This document shows positions 22,560 to 33,130 of a stretch of 64,000 bases of DNA, in pieces. A model generated the notes under the pieces. The model saw only the letters and a list, made by a program, of their open reading frames with translations. It searched no databases and was not told the origin of the DNA. The first letter of the stretch is position 1; each line of letters opens with the position of its first letter. The position numbers and the translations under genes were made by a program. The stretch comes from Coenobita brevimanus (taxonomy: Eukaryota > Arthropoda > Malacostraca > Decapoda > Coenobitidae), in contig CM064670.1 in NCBI GenBank assembly GCA_032717465.1, positions 17,220,425 through 17,284,424 of the forward strand, given 5' to 3'.

Positions 22560-23011
22560 TGTCTGCCCATTCCACTCCTCCATCCTTCTTTCCTTGCATC
22601 CTCTTCTGTCTTTCCTTCATTCATTCCTCGTCCCTCTGCCTACGGGAGACTTTACACTCCCTCTTCTGTCTTTCTTTTCTCCATTCTTTCCTCTTCCTCC
22701 TGCCTATGGATGACTCTACACTGAGTGACAAGCCAAAAGGTTTCCTGTACACCAGGAAACCATTTACTACGCTGGGTGGTAACCATATAACCAAATTTTG
22801 GCGCCTGGTGGTTTAGTGGGTAATTAAGGCACTCCAATCGGATTGAGCCGGTCAAGGTATATTCAAGGGGTGGTTGGGGTTTCTTGCTCACGTAATGCCA
22901 CTCAGGGATGAGTGAGGCTGGTCATTCTTATCTTAAATGTCAGGACCAACTTGGCAAGCCCTGGGCTTCTACGTTCCTCATGGGGCAATTTAGGATTGGA
23001 TGATGAATGAA

Positions 23012-23015
<4 letters not shown>
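22560..23015 (+). repeat. Interspersed repeat A, copy 2
   Basis: The longest of three copies; it has the two pyrimidine units, TGGTTTAGTGGG (A-box match at 22809-22820) and GATTGAGCC (B-like, 22841-22849), and ends in (GAAT)n next to (TA)n. Confidence 0.75.
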
Positions 23016-23067
<52 letters not shown>

Positions 23068-23113
23068 TATGGATCTCACTTTGGTCAAGAATAATGTAAT
23101 GCGAAATTGTAAA

Positions 23114-23171
<58 letters not shown>
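23015..23171. repeat. Two (TA)n arrays with shared flank
   Basis: TA runs at 23015-23070 and 23117-23171 are separated by about 45 bases. The phrase AAGAATAATGTAAT.CG and GTAAACTAA occurs after each, so the unit array-plus-flank was duplicated. Confidence 0.9.
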
Positions 23172-23173
<2 letters not shown>

Positions 23174-23329
23174 GTAGATTAAGAATAATGTAATTCGTAC
23201 TTAATTGTAAACTAACTTAATATTGGCTGTTTCATTTAGTTCATACAGTCTCCACATTCACTGAGCAAGTAAACTTCAATCTGCGCTACACTACTGTCGA
23301 TCATCTGGCCGTGACACTTAATTGCTTTC

Positions 23330-23930
23330 TGCTGTAGAGGGCAGGAGAAGAGACGCGTTTGTAGAAGGTTGTCACAAAAGGGGGGGGGGTGCGAGAGGTT
23401 GTCGCTACTGGATAGCGGATGAGTGGGACGTCATCATTGGGGGGGGGGAGTGAGGTAGCCATGGAGATTAAATAGCTTTTTGCTATTGGAGGGGCTGAGT
23501 ATGAGGTCATCCCCATCACGGTGGGAGAGGAGGAGGGATGAGGAGGAGATCATCATTATCAAAGAGGATGTGAAGCAGATATTTGCTACTGGTGAGTGAG
23601 TTGGAGGTCGTCGCTATCAGAGGTGTGAGTAGGTTGCCGCTGGTGTCAGGAAGGGTGAATGGGAGGCAGCTGCCGTCACAGGGGTGAGTGAGAGGTTGCT
23701 GCTGTCTGGTGAAAAGGTGAGTGGCAGGTCGTCGCTATCATGGAGCTGTGAGTGGGAGGTCGTCATTGCCGGGGGAGGGGTTAGTGGCAGGTCGTTTCTT
23801 TCACGGACGTGTGAGTGGGAGGTCGTCGCTATCGGGGAGGTGTGAATAGGATATCGTTGCTATCAGGGAGGTGTGAGTGATAGGTTTTCGCTATCAGGAA
23901 GGGGTGAATAGGAGCGTTCGCAACTTCACG
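23330..23930 (+). repeat. Degenerate minisatellite, first block
   Basis: Variants of GTGAGTGGGAGGTCGTCGCTATCAGGGAGG repeat roughly every 35-45 bases. The plus strand is G-rich and several frames are open by composition only. The same unit resumes at 24790. Confidence 0.8.
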
Positions 23931-24789
23931 CTGAGTGGAAAATCTGCCAGACACCACCAGAAACTACGTCTCATTTTCGTTTTGACGGGCTAAAGGGGGT
24001 CTTAGTTAAACTTCAGTGTTCTTTTTCTGATCGATATTTACGATATTGGTTAAGCAAATACCTTTTAAAAAATGTAAATTACTCTTACTTGTGATATTTC
24101 ACCCAAAATATCGCCTAAAAATTCGTATATTTATATTTTCTTCCCTAAGAAGGGTAGGGCAGTATCTGTCAATAAGACTGTTTTTGGACTGTAGGAAGCA
24201 AAAATGGCGTATGACTAATGACATTCGTATATAATCTGACGTACAAAAAATGGCAAATATTGTCTATCCATAGTTTACTATTTATTAGACTCTAAAATGT
24301 TACGGCGTATCGAAGCCTAGCGCTGCCAGACGTACGAAGCAAGCCAGCTGATAGAGCAGATCACAGACTCACAGTACGAATGAAGACATGAGTGTTTTGG
24401 TTTGCTTGGAAAACTTGATGTACCGGAGGCAGCAACTAAATATCGACATGCTTTCTTGAAGTGAATTAAGTTTTATTCTTACTCACATGGAGTTTATGTG
24501 TTAGTATGAATTATAATCAACTATTATTGTTGGTTAAAGATATACATATATATTTCTATCCATGCATAAACCAGGCTGCAACCGCAGTGAAATATTTTTT
24601 AAATTACTATATTTTTTCATGCTGCATTGACAAAAGCACTGTTTTATAGAGAAGAAATAGAATATTTACATATTTTTACAATATATAAGATGCATGAAAA
24701 AGGCCATTCAATCATTGCCCGACGTGATTTTTTTCCTGTCTGAAAAATTAAAATACCGGTGATACCTGGCATTTCTCCAGTCGCGCGAA
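23931..24789. other. Insertion between two minisatellite blocks
   Basis: About 860 AT-rich bases unlike the surrounding array. The two edges carry AATAGGAGC and GCTCCTATT, but the first is also just a unit variant, so terminal inverted repeats cannot be claimed. I see no protein homology. Confidence 0.4.
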
Positions 24790-25060
24790 AGCTCCTATTG
24801 TAGGTCACTGCTATCAGGGAGGCTGGAGGAACGAATTGCAAGTCACTGCTATCAGGGAGGGGTGAGTAGAAGGTCGGTGCTATCATGGAGGGGTGAATTG
24901 AAGATCGTCGTTATCAGGGAGGGGGGGAGTGTAAGGTCGTTGCTATCAGGAAGGGATGAATGTAAGATCGTTGCCATCAGCGAGGGGTGGGTGGTACTTT
25001 GTCGCTATCTGGGAGGGGTGGATGGGAAATCTTCACTACCAAGGGAGGTGACTCATTTGC
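24790..25060 (+). repeat. Degenerate minisatellite, second block
   Basis: Seven or so units such as AGGTCACTGCTATCAGGGAGG and AAGATCGTTGCCATCAGCGAGG continue the array of 23330-23930. The remainder to 25434 holds nothing I recognise. Confidence 0.8.
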
Positions 25061-25434
25061 TAGTGGTGGGTCACAGCCAAGATGCAATGCGAGGAACTGG
25101 AGATACACATGGTCTATATAGAGTTTAACCCCTTGAGTCTGGTGACATACTTGGACAGATTACTCTTACGGCTTCCAGACTACTTCACTGAGGTTAGCAA
25201 AACACTTTTGTGGGGTAATGAGGCCTACAGTTGATTTCTTCATTTCGAAAGTCTCCACGAATGGAACAATGGTAAAGGAAAAAGTATGTCATCGGAGTGA
25301 AGTAGTTAAGTAAAAGACAACAATGAATTGATTGATACTCTTTTCATATTTATGATATGATAAATTACATTATGCGATTCACCTTGCTGTCATCAGTTAA
25401 GCCACTTACAAGATTTATGCCTGTCACCTAGAGA

Positions 25435-25605
25435 CACACACACTACAAAGCCAGTCAGGAGGCAGGACGTGTGTGCTGGGCATTCCCCAGGTCCTGTTCT
25501 CCCCACTTACTCTTTTTTTAATCAGCCCATACACCACTGACCGGGCTAATGTATGGCCCGGCCTGCACTATATGTGCAGGGAATCTTTCAACAAACAACA
25601 AACAC
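25435..25605 (+). repeat. Short interspersed repeat E with CAA-rich tail, copy 2
   Basis: It repeats CGTGTGTGCTGGGCATTCCC, the GGGC/GCCC pair and a CAACAAACAACAA end as in 3497-3650. Confidence 0.65.
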
Positions 25606-26162
25606 CTAGAGAATGCATCTTTCAAGCAGATAACCACAATATGTTTAAGATCTGAGGAGGCTCTGCGACCTCCACCTCGAAAGCTGTGTTTCCTTATGTT
25701 AAACATACAGCATAGGTTCTATGTGCTGTACATCAGTTTGAGGGTGGAGAAGGGAGAAAATGTGAGCAGATGGAGAGAAAACTTTAAGGCTCTGTTAAAC
25801 ATAGAGACTGAAAGTAAAGCTAGTATAAGTGGTCCTGGAATGGGCTGGGAGAAGGAGGAAGATGAGAAGACACCAGCAGGATGGAAACAGTGGAAGCAAT
25901 GAATGTCAAAATGGGGAAAGCCCTAGGAATTGATAGTGTGGTTAAATGCTGAAGCACAGGGGATAGTGGTAGAATGGTTACGGATGATATGCAGATTGGC
26001 CTGGGAGGAATGTAGTCGTGGAGGATTGAAGTCAGGTATAATTATTCCTCTGTACAAAAGAAGTGTGTGGTAATCATAAGAGGATTTGTCTTCTTAGCAG
26101 ACTTAGTGTAATAGGAAAAGTATATAAAAGTATATCGTAGAATAATTACAGACTCATGGAAA

Positions 26163-26508
26163 TAACAGAAATTCTTTCCTCTCTTCCTCTCCCTTCTGCC
26201 TGTGGGTGACTATACACTGAGTGACAAGCCAAATGGTTTCCTGTACAGCAGGAAACCATTTACTATGCTGGGTGGTAACCATATAACCAAATTTTGGCGC
26301 CTGGTGGTTTAGTGGGTAATTATTGTCCTCCAGTCGGATTGGACCGGTAAAGGTTTATATCCAAGGGGTGATTGGGGTTTATTGCTCATGTAATGCCACC
26401 CAGGGATGAGTGAGGCTGGTCACTTTCATCTTCAATGTCAGGACCAACTGCCTTGCCCCGGGCTTCTACGCTTCTCATGGGGCAACGTAGGATTGGACGA
26501 TGGATGAT
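26163..26508 (+). repeat. Interspersed repeat A, copy 3, inside LINE B
   Basis: Left LINE sequence ...GAAATAACAGAA stops and right LINE sequence resumes at AGTGAGAGAAGAACAGGGAG, which are contiguous in the copy at 31110. Between them is repeat A with TGGTTTAGTGGG and a GATG-rich end. This defines the left and right ends of repeat A within a few bases. Confidence 0.8.
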
Positions 26509-26849
26509 TAGTGAGAGAAGAACAGGGAGGTTTCAGGAAGGGAAGAGGTTGTGTAAATTAGATATTCATCCTAAGGTCCTTAGTGAAAAAGTTTCTCCAA
26601 AAGGGAAAGAAGTTGTATGCTGCCTTCATGGGTTTGGAGAATACATATAACAGAGTGGATAGACAAGAAATGTGAAATTTTTAAAAAATTTATGGAGTAT
26701 ATGGGAACATATTGAATGCCGTGAAGTGTATGAATGAGGGCACTAGTGTTGCAGTGTGAGTGGATGGTGAACTAAGCGAATTTTTCTATCTGAATATTTA
26801 GATTGAAACTGGGATGTGTCACGTCTCTATGGTTGTTTTAATTTGTATA

Positions 26850-27106
26850 ATGATCTATCTATCTATCTATATATCTAGGCTGCTTCCCCCAAGGAAAGGG
26901 AGGTAGCCGAGACAGGACGACACACTCCCAATTTACTCATCCATTCAAACACATTCATTCGCATCTTAGCCCCAAAGGGGAGAAGGGACAGATCCTCACC
27001 GCACCACACCACACAAGGGTCAACTGCGCAGTGCAATCAGTGACATCCGCAGCAGGGCCTGACAGCAGAGCTGGTTTACCCCTGCCACTCATAATAGACC
27101 CACCGG
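26850..27106 (-). repeat. Interspersed repeat C, copy 2, inside LINE B
   Basis: Reverse complement of 5955-6232, with its (TCTA)n tail at 26850-26875. It interrupts LINE B between AATTTGTATAATGA and GGATGTTG, with a small loss of LINE sequence. Confidence 0.8.
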
Positions 27107-27385
27107 ATGTTGATGCGTCCCTAATGAGAGAGGAGAGTTTTTAGAAACATCCTGATCAATTGTTTGCATAGGATACTGTAGTGTCATGTGAAGAGGGTGG
27201 GCAACTGCAAGGCTTGGTGAATGAGTTTAGGATAGTATATAATAAACGAATCTAAACGTGGAGATAGGGAAGAGTAAGGTTGTGGTCCTCGAGAGAAATG
27301 AAGTCACTGAATGCACACTGAGGCCGGATAGTGAGAAAATGGAAAATGTGAATGCACTTAAATACTTGGGTAGTGTGATTATTAA

Positions 27386-28137
27386 CCCGCCCCGTCCCGT
27401 CGACGTATGGGTACATTTCAACGATTTGCATTTTCCAGTCCCGGCGACGTACCAGTACGTCGTGCAATTGCAAGGTCCCTAATTTGCACAATTTTCGTGC
27501 GTGATTTTTCGTATGTATACACGGGACACCTTCCTCTATTCCTCTACAAGATGCCAAGCAGGGACAATGCCTTACACCGCATAACCTCCCCCCTCCCCTG
27601 CTCACGCCATTCTCTCGGCAATGGACCTGTTACCAGTGATCTGGCTAGTAAAGATATTCAGGCCCAGAGTGATTCCCCAATCGATGACAATGTGGAGGAC
27701 AATGTTTACATAGCATTATAAGAGGAAACAGCCAGAAATAATGATCAGGTAATGTGGCAAAAAAAGGTCAGGTATGATGATTAGTTAGTGAGTGAAACAA
27801 TGCTTATAATGCCTTTATTACTGCTTGAAAACCAATATACTCTCATACTACATATACATTCGTACCAAGTAAATAAATAAATACCGTTTATGAATGGATA
27901 AAATAGTTACCCTCCTATAGAACTCGTTTTCTTTGGTGCCAGCATGTTAGAAAACCCAGTCAGGTAAGGAGGAACTCCTACCTGGATTGGGTATTTTAAA
28001 CCTCAGGTGAGCGATTTCTCTATGAATTTTCGATGTTTCTCACTAAAAGCGAAGGTTTTAGCCAAAAAAAAAAAAAATCGAAAATACCTCGGGACTGGGG
28101 GATGTCGGAGGTGCGGAAAATCTCGGGACGTGATGGG
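27386..28137. mobile_element. Non-autonomous piggyBac-type transposon (752 bp), copy 1
   Basis: The element is bounded by TTAA on both sides (27382-27385 and 28138-28141), the target duplication specific to piggyBac. The ends are inverted: CCCGCCCCGTCCCG on the left and the complement of CCCATCACGTCCCG on the right (11 of 14 identical). It interrupts LINE B exactly between GTAGTGTGATTA and GTAATGATGG. A frame at 27407-27721 ends DSPIDDNVEDNVYIAL and is echoed in copy 2 (SPIDDSVENKVYVALEEQ, 41290-41350). It could be a relic of a transposase N-terminus, but the DDD core is absent, so movement would need an enzyme in trans. Confidence 0.85.
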
Positions 28138-29498
28138 TTAAGTAATGATGGAAGATTGGAGAATGAAACGCTTGAAGAGAAGAACAGAGGAGAAAGGCTG
28201 CTTGTTCATTGAAAGCAATGATAAGAAATAGGGAAGTGTGCATGGAATTAAAGAAAAAAAAGAAGTCGCTGCATGACAGTATGGCGACCCCCACTGTAAT
28301 GTATGGAAGCGAAGCTTGGAACTTGTTGGATGGACGCAAGTCAAGAGAGCGGTGGAAATGAGTTACTGTATTTGAGAAGAGCATGTGGAGTTACATGGAG
28401 AGATAGACTGACAAACGAGGAAATGAAGAAGCGTTGTGGTGTGGATGTCGATGCAACAGAAAGTGTTAGGAGAAATACACTGCGGTGGTTTGGCCATGTG
28501 AAGGGGATGTGAGTGAGGTGGGAGGGAGGGGAGGGATGAAATAGTGTGAGATGAGGATGAGATGGAGTGATGGAGTGGAGAGATATATGAAAGAAATGGA
28601 TGTGGGAAGTCTGTTGAGAAAGTATCCGACCTTAGGCTCTAAAAAAATAAATAGCTAACCTATTGAGCTATGGTACTAATCCCCCTCAAAGTGGGCCCCT
28701 TCTGACTTGAAACACGTAGCCCAGCGTTCTTTTCACTACCTGAAACATTTTTCAAAGGCGGTTTTCGGTAACTCCTGCAGGTGCTTCGTCGCATTCGTCA
28801 TGGTATCTTCCTTTCACGTGAACAACAAGCATCGTGGATGGGAGTTGCTCAGGACAAGATGAATTGTGCAAATCACAATCTAAACTTTCTGAAGACTATT
28901 ATCACTGGATATGGGACTTGGATGTACGACCAGAAAACAATCACAGTTGTCCCAGTGGAAGCATGAAGGGTTGCCTCGGCTAAGAAAAGCACGACAGGCC
29001 TGCAGCAAGCTGCAATGCATGTTGTTGCTTTTGTATCGACAACCGTGGTGTTGGGCATCATGAATACGCACCAGAAGGTCAGACTGTCAACAAACATTAT
29101 TACCTTGACGTTATCCGTTGTCTTCGTGATGCAGTTCGATGGAAGAGATCTTTGGAAAGCGGCAAGTTGAAAGCTGCACCATGTCAACACCCCACCCCAT
29201 TCTTCTCAACAGATTCAGGATTTTTTTGGCCAAACACAATATCCCACAGGTCCTGCAGGCTCCCTACACCAGACATGGTTCCAAGCGACTTCTGGTTCTT
29301 CTCCAACTTCAAAACTCCGCTGAAGTGTTCTCGATTTGAGACGAGAGAAGAAATAATGATGAACGCGGTGAAGCACCAGGAGATACCGAAAACCGACACT
29401 GAAAAATGTTTCAGGCAGTGGACGCTGGGTTACATATGTCAAGTCAGAAGGGGCCTACTTTGAGGGAGATTAGTGTTCCAGCTCAACAGGGTAGCAGT

Positions 29499-29935
29499 CA
29501 GCGTTTCTCAACCTTTTTACCCTTAGGGAACCCTTGAAATAATTTTCATGTCTCGGGGAATCCTTACTTAAAAATTTTTATATATCATTATTATCTTTCT
29601 TTCTCTTGTGTAAACTTAAAGTTCAAAAGAACAAAATATATTTTTTCTGATACTTGGTTTATGCAAAAAATAACTTATCTTTCACGTTTACTGAGAGTGC
29701 ATAAAATAAATAAATAAACATAAATAACTGAAATCAAACTGCTTGTTCAAGAGACCTCATACGAAAGTTTTCATTCACACAAAAAATAAACGTACATAAC
29801 CAGTATCATATATAACTCATAAACAGAACGAAAACAGATAATAACTGCTTATAACCTGATAAATAAAATAAACATAAAACTGAAGCAAATGAAGGCAAAC
29901 AGAAGAACTAACCTTGGGAGAGAGAGAGAGAGAGA

Positions 29936-29981
<46 letters not shown>

Positions 29982-30500
29982 TCTCATAAACTAAGTAAAT
30001 CAAAAACATATTTAAAATTTTAAAATTCATATAAATTCCCTAACTGATGTGTAACATTTACTAAATAACGTGGGTGAATGAGGGACTGTACTAGCCGGCC
30101 TGGAAGAACATACGGGACTGATGGAGGCCGTGCCCTGTACTCGAGTGAGTCACTTGGTGATACACGAATCCGTCACATATAGCTCCTGTCAACTGACCAC
30201 TAAATGCGGTTTCACACTGACGCCGTATAGACGTCGCTAAATATAGTCCCTATAATTATTATACTTTTAAATGATATAACAGGTTAAGACTAACATAATA
30301 CCCAAGAAATTTCCAAGAATATGCCATATGTGTAGCCTATACTGTAGTAAAATTACGAATATGATATTAAACACAAAAAATGACTAAAAACTGCATTTAC
30401 AGTACATATGATTAGCTTATTTATCACTATTTCTCTCGGAACCCCTAGCGACCTCTCGCGGAACCCTAGGGTTCCGGGGAATCCCGGTTGAGAAGCGCTG
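29499..30500. mobile_element. hAT-like non-autonomous transposon (about 1.0 kb)
   Basis: The left end CAGCGTTTCTCAACC and the right end, complement of CAGCGCTTCTCAACC, are inverted repeats of the familiar hAT CAG.G.TTCTCAACC type. Further matches (GGGGAATCC / GGATTCCCC) extend the symmetry to about 65 bases with mismatches. The 8-base flanks GTAGCAGT and GTACCGTT agree at five positions, a possible decayed target duplication. There is no coding capacity; the interior is AT-rich with a (GA)n(CA)n tract. Confidence 0.75.
29918..29977. repeat. (GA)n-(CA)n microsatellite
   Basis: GA repeats pass into 20 CA units. Confidence 0.97.
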
Positions 30501-30723
30501 GTACCGTTAGCCATTTATTTTCTTGAAGCCTAACGTCAGGTACGTTCTGAACAGACCTCGTACACTGTGGGGAGAGCAGCGAAATGGCAGGGGACAAGGC
30601 GACATGGAGGCGATTTGTTTGTGGCCATCTATTACAGGATTAAGGCATCTGGCTATGGATAGACAAATAGTGTCTGCATATTCCGCACATTGCGAATTTT
30701 ATGTATTTACCGTATTATATATT

Positions 30724-32430
30724 TTAAATACAGAATGGTTGAGAGGAGGGACGTGAGAAGGGAGGGTGAGACCAGTAGGATGGAAGTAGTGGAAGCAATG
30801 AAGAACATCTAAATGGGGAAAGCCCCAGGAATTGATGGGGTTTGTGTTGAAACGCTGAAGCATGGGGGAGAGATAGTAGTAGAATGGATGTGGAAGATGT
30901 GCTGATCAGCCTAAGAGGGAGAATGGATATGGAAGATGTGCAGATTGGCCTGGGTGGAAGATAGAGTCCTGGTGGATTGAAGTCAGGTATAATTATTCCC
31001 CTGAACAAAGGAAAATGGTAAAAAGATGTGTGTGGTAATCATAGGGGCATTTGCCTTCTTAGTGTAATAGAAAAGTATATGGTAGGATACTTATTGATTG
31101 AGAAATAACAGAGGAATTAGTTGGAGAGGAACAGGGAGGTTTCAGGAAGGGAAGAAGTTGTGTATATTAGATATTCATAGTAAGGTGTTTAGTGGAAAAG
31201 TTTCTTGAGAAGGGAAAGAAGTTGTATGCGGCCTTCATGGATTTGGAAAAATCATGTGACAGGGTGGATAGACAAGGAATTTGCGAAATAATATGAATGT
31301 ATGGAGGAAATGGAAAGCTGTTGAATGCTGTGAAGATTATTTATGTGGGCGCTAGGGCTGCAGTGCGTGTGGATGGTGGACTGAGTGAATTTTTATTTTT
31401 GAATGTTGGACTCAAACGGGGATGTGTCGTGTCTCCATGGTTGTCCAATTTGTATATGGATGGAGTAATAAAGGAGATACAAATAGGTCAGAGGATGTTG
31501 GAGCTACCCTAATGAGAAGGCAGCGTTTGGAAACTTCCTGTTCTGTTGTTTGCAGATGACACTGTATTGTTAAGTGAAGACGAAGGGGAACTGCAAGGCT
31601 TGGTGAGTGAATCTGTGAGAGTTTGTAAGAAACGGAATCTAAAGGTGAATGTAGGGAAGAGTAAAGTTGTTGTCCTCAAGAGAAATGAAGTCACTGTATG
31701 CACAATGAGGCTGGATAATGAGGAGATGCAAAATGTGAGTGCATTTAAGTACCTGGGTAGTGTGATGAGTATGGATGGAAATTTGGAGGATGAAGTGCTT
31801 GAAAGGGTACAACAAGAAAGAATTCGTGGTCCATTGAAAGCAGTGATAAGAAATAGGGAAGTGAGCATGGAAGTAAAGAATATTGTGATACCAACTCTAA
31901 CGTATGGAAGCGAAGAAAGCGATGATGGGAAATTGGGAAGTGAGCATGGAAGTAAAGAAGTTGCTGCATGACAGTATTGTGATACCAGTTCTAACGTATG
32001 GAAGCGAAGCTTGGACCTCGTTGGAAGGACACAAGTCAAGACTGAGTGCAGTGGAAATGTTTTTTCTTTCTTTTTTTCTTTTTTTTAAAGAGCATGTAGA
32101 GATACATGGAGAGATAGACTGACGAATGAGGAACTGGAGGAGCGTTGTGGTTTGGATGTGGATGTGATAGAAAACACTAGGAGGAATACACTGAGGTGGT
32201 AAGGCCACGTGGAGAGGATGATGAGTGAGAGACTAACGAGGATAGCGCATCAGTGAAGTGAAGGGGGAGAGAGGGAGGAGACCGAGGATGAGACGGAGGG
32301 ATGGAATGGAGAGGTATATCACAGGAGAGTGTGAGTTGCGAAGAGGGTAGCGAAATGTCAGGAGACAAGGCGACACAGAGGCGATATGTTTGTGGCCAAC
32401 CTTTACGGAATTGAGATATCTGGCTATAGA
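30724..32430 (+). pseudogene. LINE family B copy 2 reverse transcriptase
   Basis: Blocks in order: KAPGIDGVCVETLKHGGE (near 30825), a GTGRFQEGKKLC block (31130), VDGGLSEFLFLNVGLKRGCVVSPWLSNLYMDG (31374-31470), MFADDTVLLSEDEGELQGL (31546; FADD active site kept), LKVNVGKSKVVV, KYLGSVMSMDGN, then a C-terminal RRNTLRW-like tail near 32180. A direct repeat of about 85 bases (31856-31912 against 31933-32010) and a T-rich insertion (32061-32087) break the thumb region. There are several frameshifts and no endonuclease, so it is 5' truncated. The best-preserved piece is the frame 31546-31971. Confidence 0.8.
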
Positions 32431-32612
32431 TAGCAAGCTAGCTAGACAGATAGATAGACAGGTACAGTATACCTTCTATGAATATCAAACGCATGTAAAA
32501 TTGTTAATAAAGACAAATTTGTTCTACTTTCTGCCTCGTAACCTTATTAATGATGTATGTTTTGTGTAGTCACACGCAGTAAACTGGCAGTTTTTCTTTT
32601 TACATACAATAG

Positions 32613-33029
32613 TGTTAAGTAGCGAGATTTGCCAGTTAGGTAGCCGAGATCTTTCTCGACTTTTCTCGTACCGTAAGTTCCGATGCGAGTCAGAGTTGCC
32701 AGTTTGCCTGCTGTTTGCGAGTGTAGTTGTTTCGAAAGTTGTACAGTAATTTTTGTGCTCTTTTTCTTTATACGGTAATGTTTATGTGATTGTTTGCTAA
32801 ATTATGCAATTTAATATAAGTCAGCATGCTAAATAATTTAGTGTTATGTACTGTACAAAAGCTCTGGCATGTTTTGGTTGTCTCTAAATTGGTAATGGCT
32901 ATTCTCGTAGAATGTAGACGTTTCTAGTATAATGCAAGCTTATATAAGAATGGGGTAAAGACTACTTTCAAGTTTAGTCGGGTGTCAAGTCAGTCTGAGT
33001 AAAGTGCAGTCGGTGTTGGTTCAGTTTGT
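32613..33029 (+). mobile_element. First Gypsy LTR, left part
   Basis: Begins TGTTAAGTAGCGAGATTTGCC and follows the LTRs at 36517 and 40006 through CTCGTACCGTAAGTTCC, GCTCTGGCATGTTTTGG, TATATAA (32942) and GGGTGTCAAGTCAGT, then stops at GTTCAGTTTGTGTA where LINE A is inserted. The remainder of this LTR resumes at about 35778. Confidence 0.85.
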
Positions 33030-33130
33030 GTATTTTTTTTTTTTTATGCGAGGAAGAAGGAACCAAAGGCAATGAGCCTGCAATAACAGTTCCCTCCAAG
33101 AGAAAAACAAATTACAACAGAGAGCCAAAT

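Larger units (their letters stand above)
28603..30560 (+). mobile_element. Mariner element with dead transposase, split by hAT-like insert
   Basis: Inverted ends: GTCTGTTGAGAAAGTATCCGA at 28609 and, at 30522-30556, the complement of GTCTGTTCAGAACGTACCTGA. Inside, 28850-29460 reads NFLKTIITGYGTWMYD, VNKHYYLDVIRCLRDAVRWKR, PDMVPSDFWFF and FRQWTLGYICQVRRG, a mariner transposase. The first catalytic Asp (normally in GDETW) is Tyr, and the second (normally HDNAPAH) is Val. Only the last Asp (PSDF) remains, so it is inactive. Frameshifts are present. The element lies in LINE B and is interrupted at 29499-30500. A TA duplication is visible only on the right side. Confidence 0.85.
25735..30665 (+). 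pseudogene. LINE family B copy 1, split by four insertions
   Basis: Five collinear pieces match LINE B copy 2 (30724-32430): 25735-26162 (SRWRENFKALLN, KMGKA.GID), 26509-26851 (EEQGGFQEGKRLC, G.CHVS block), 27107-27381 (KRI.TWR.GRVRLWSSREMKS, KYLGSV), 28142-28602 (RRACGVTWRDRLTNEEMKKRCGVD, RRNTLRWFGHVKGM) and 30557-30665 (DKATWRRFVCGH). Between them lie repeat A, repeat C, a piggyBac-type element and a mariner carrying an hAT-like element. Many stops and frameshifts, so the RT was probably dead early. The nested insertions order the events: LINE B oldest, hAT inside mariner youngest of that pair. Confidence 0.8.

Noticed and set aside
23915..24800. Terminal inverted repeats AATAGGAGC/GCTCCTATT around the inserted block
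   Set aside because: The left copy is also an ordinary variant of the minisatellite unit, and no target duplication is seen.
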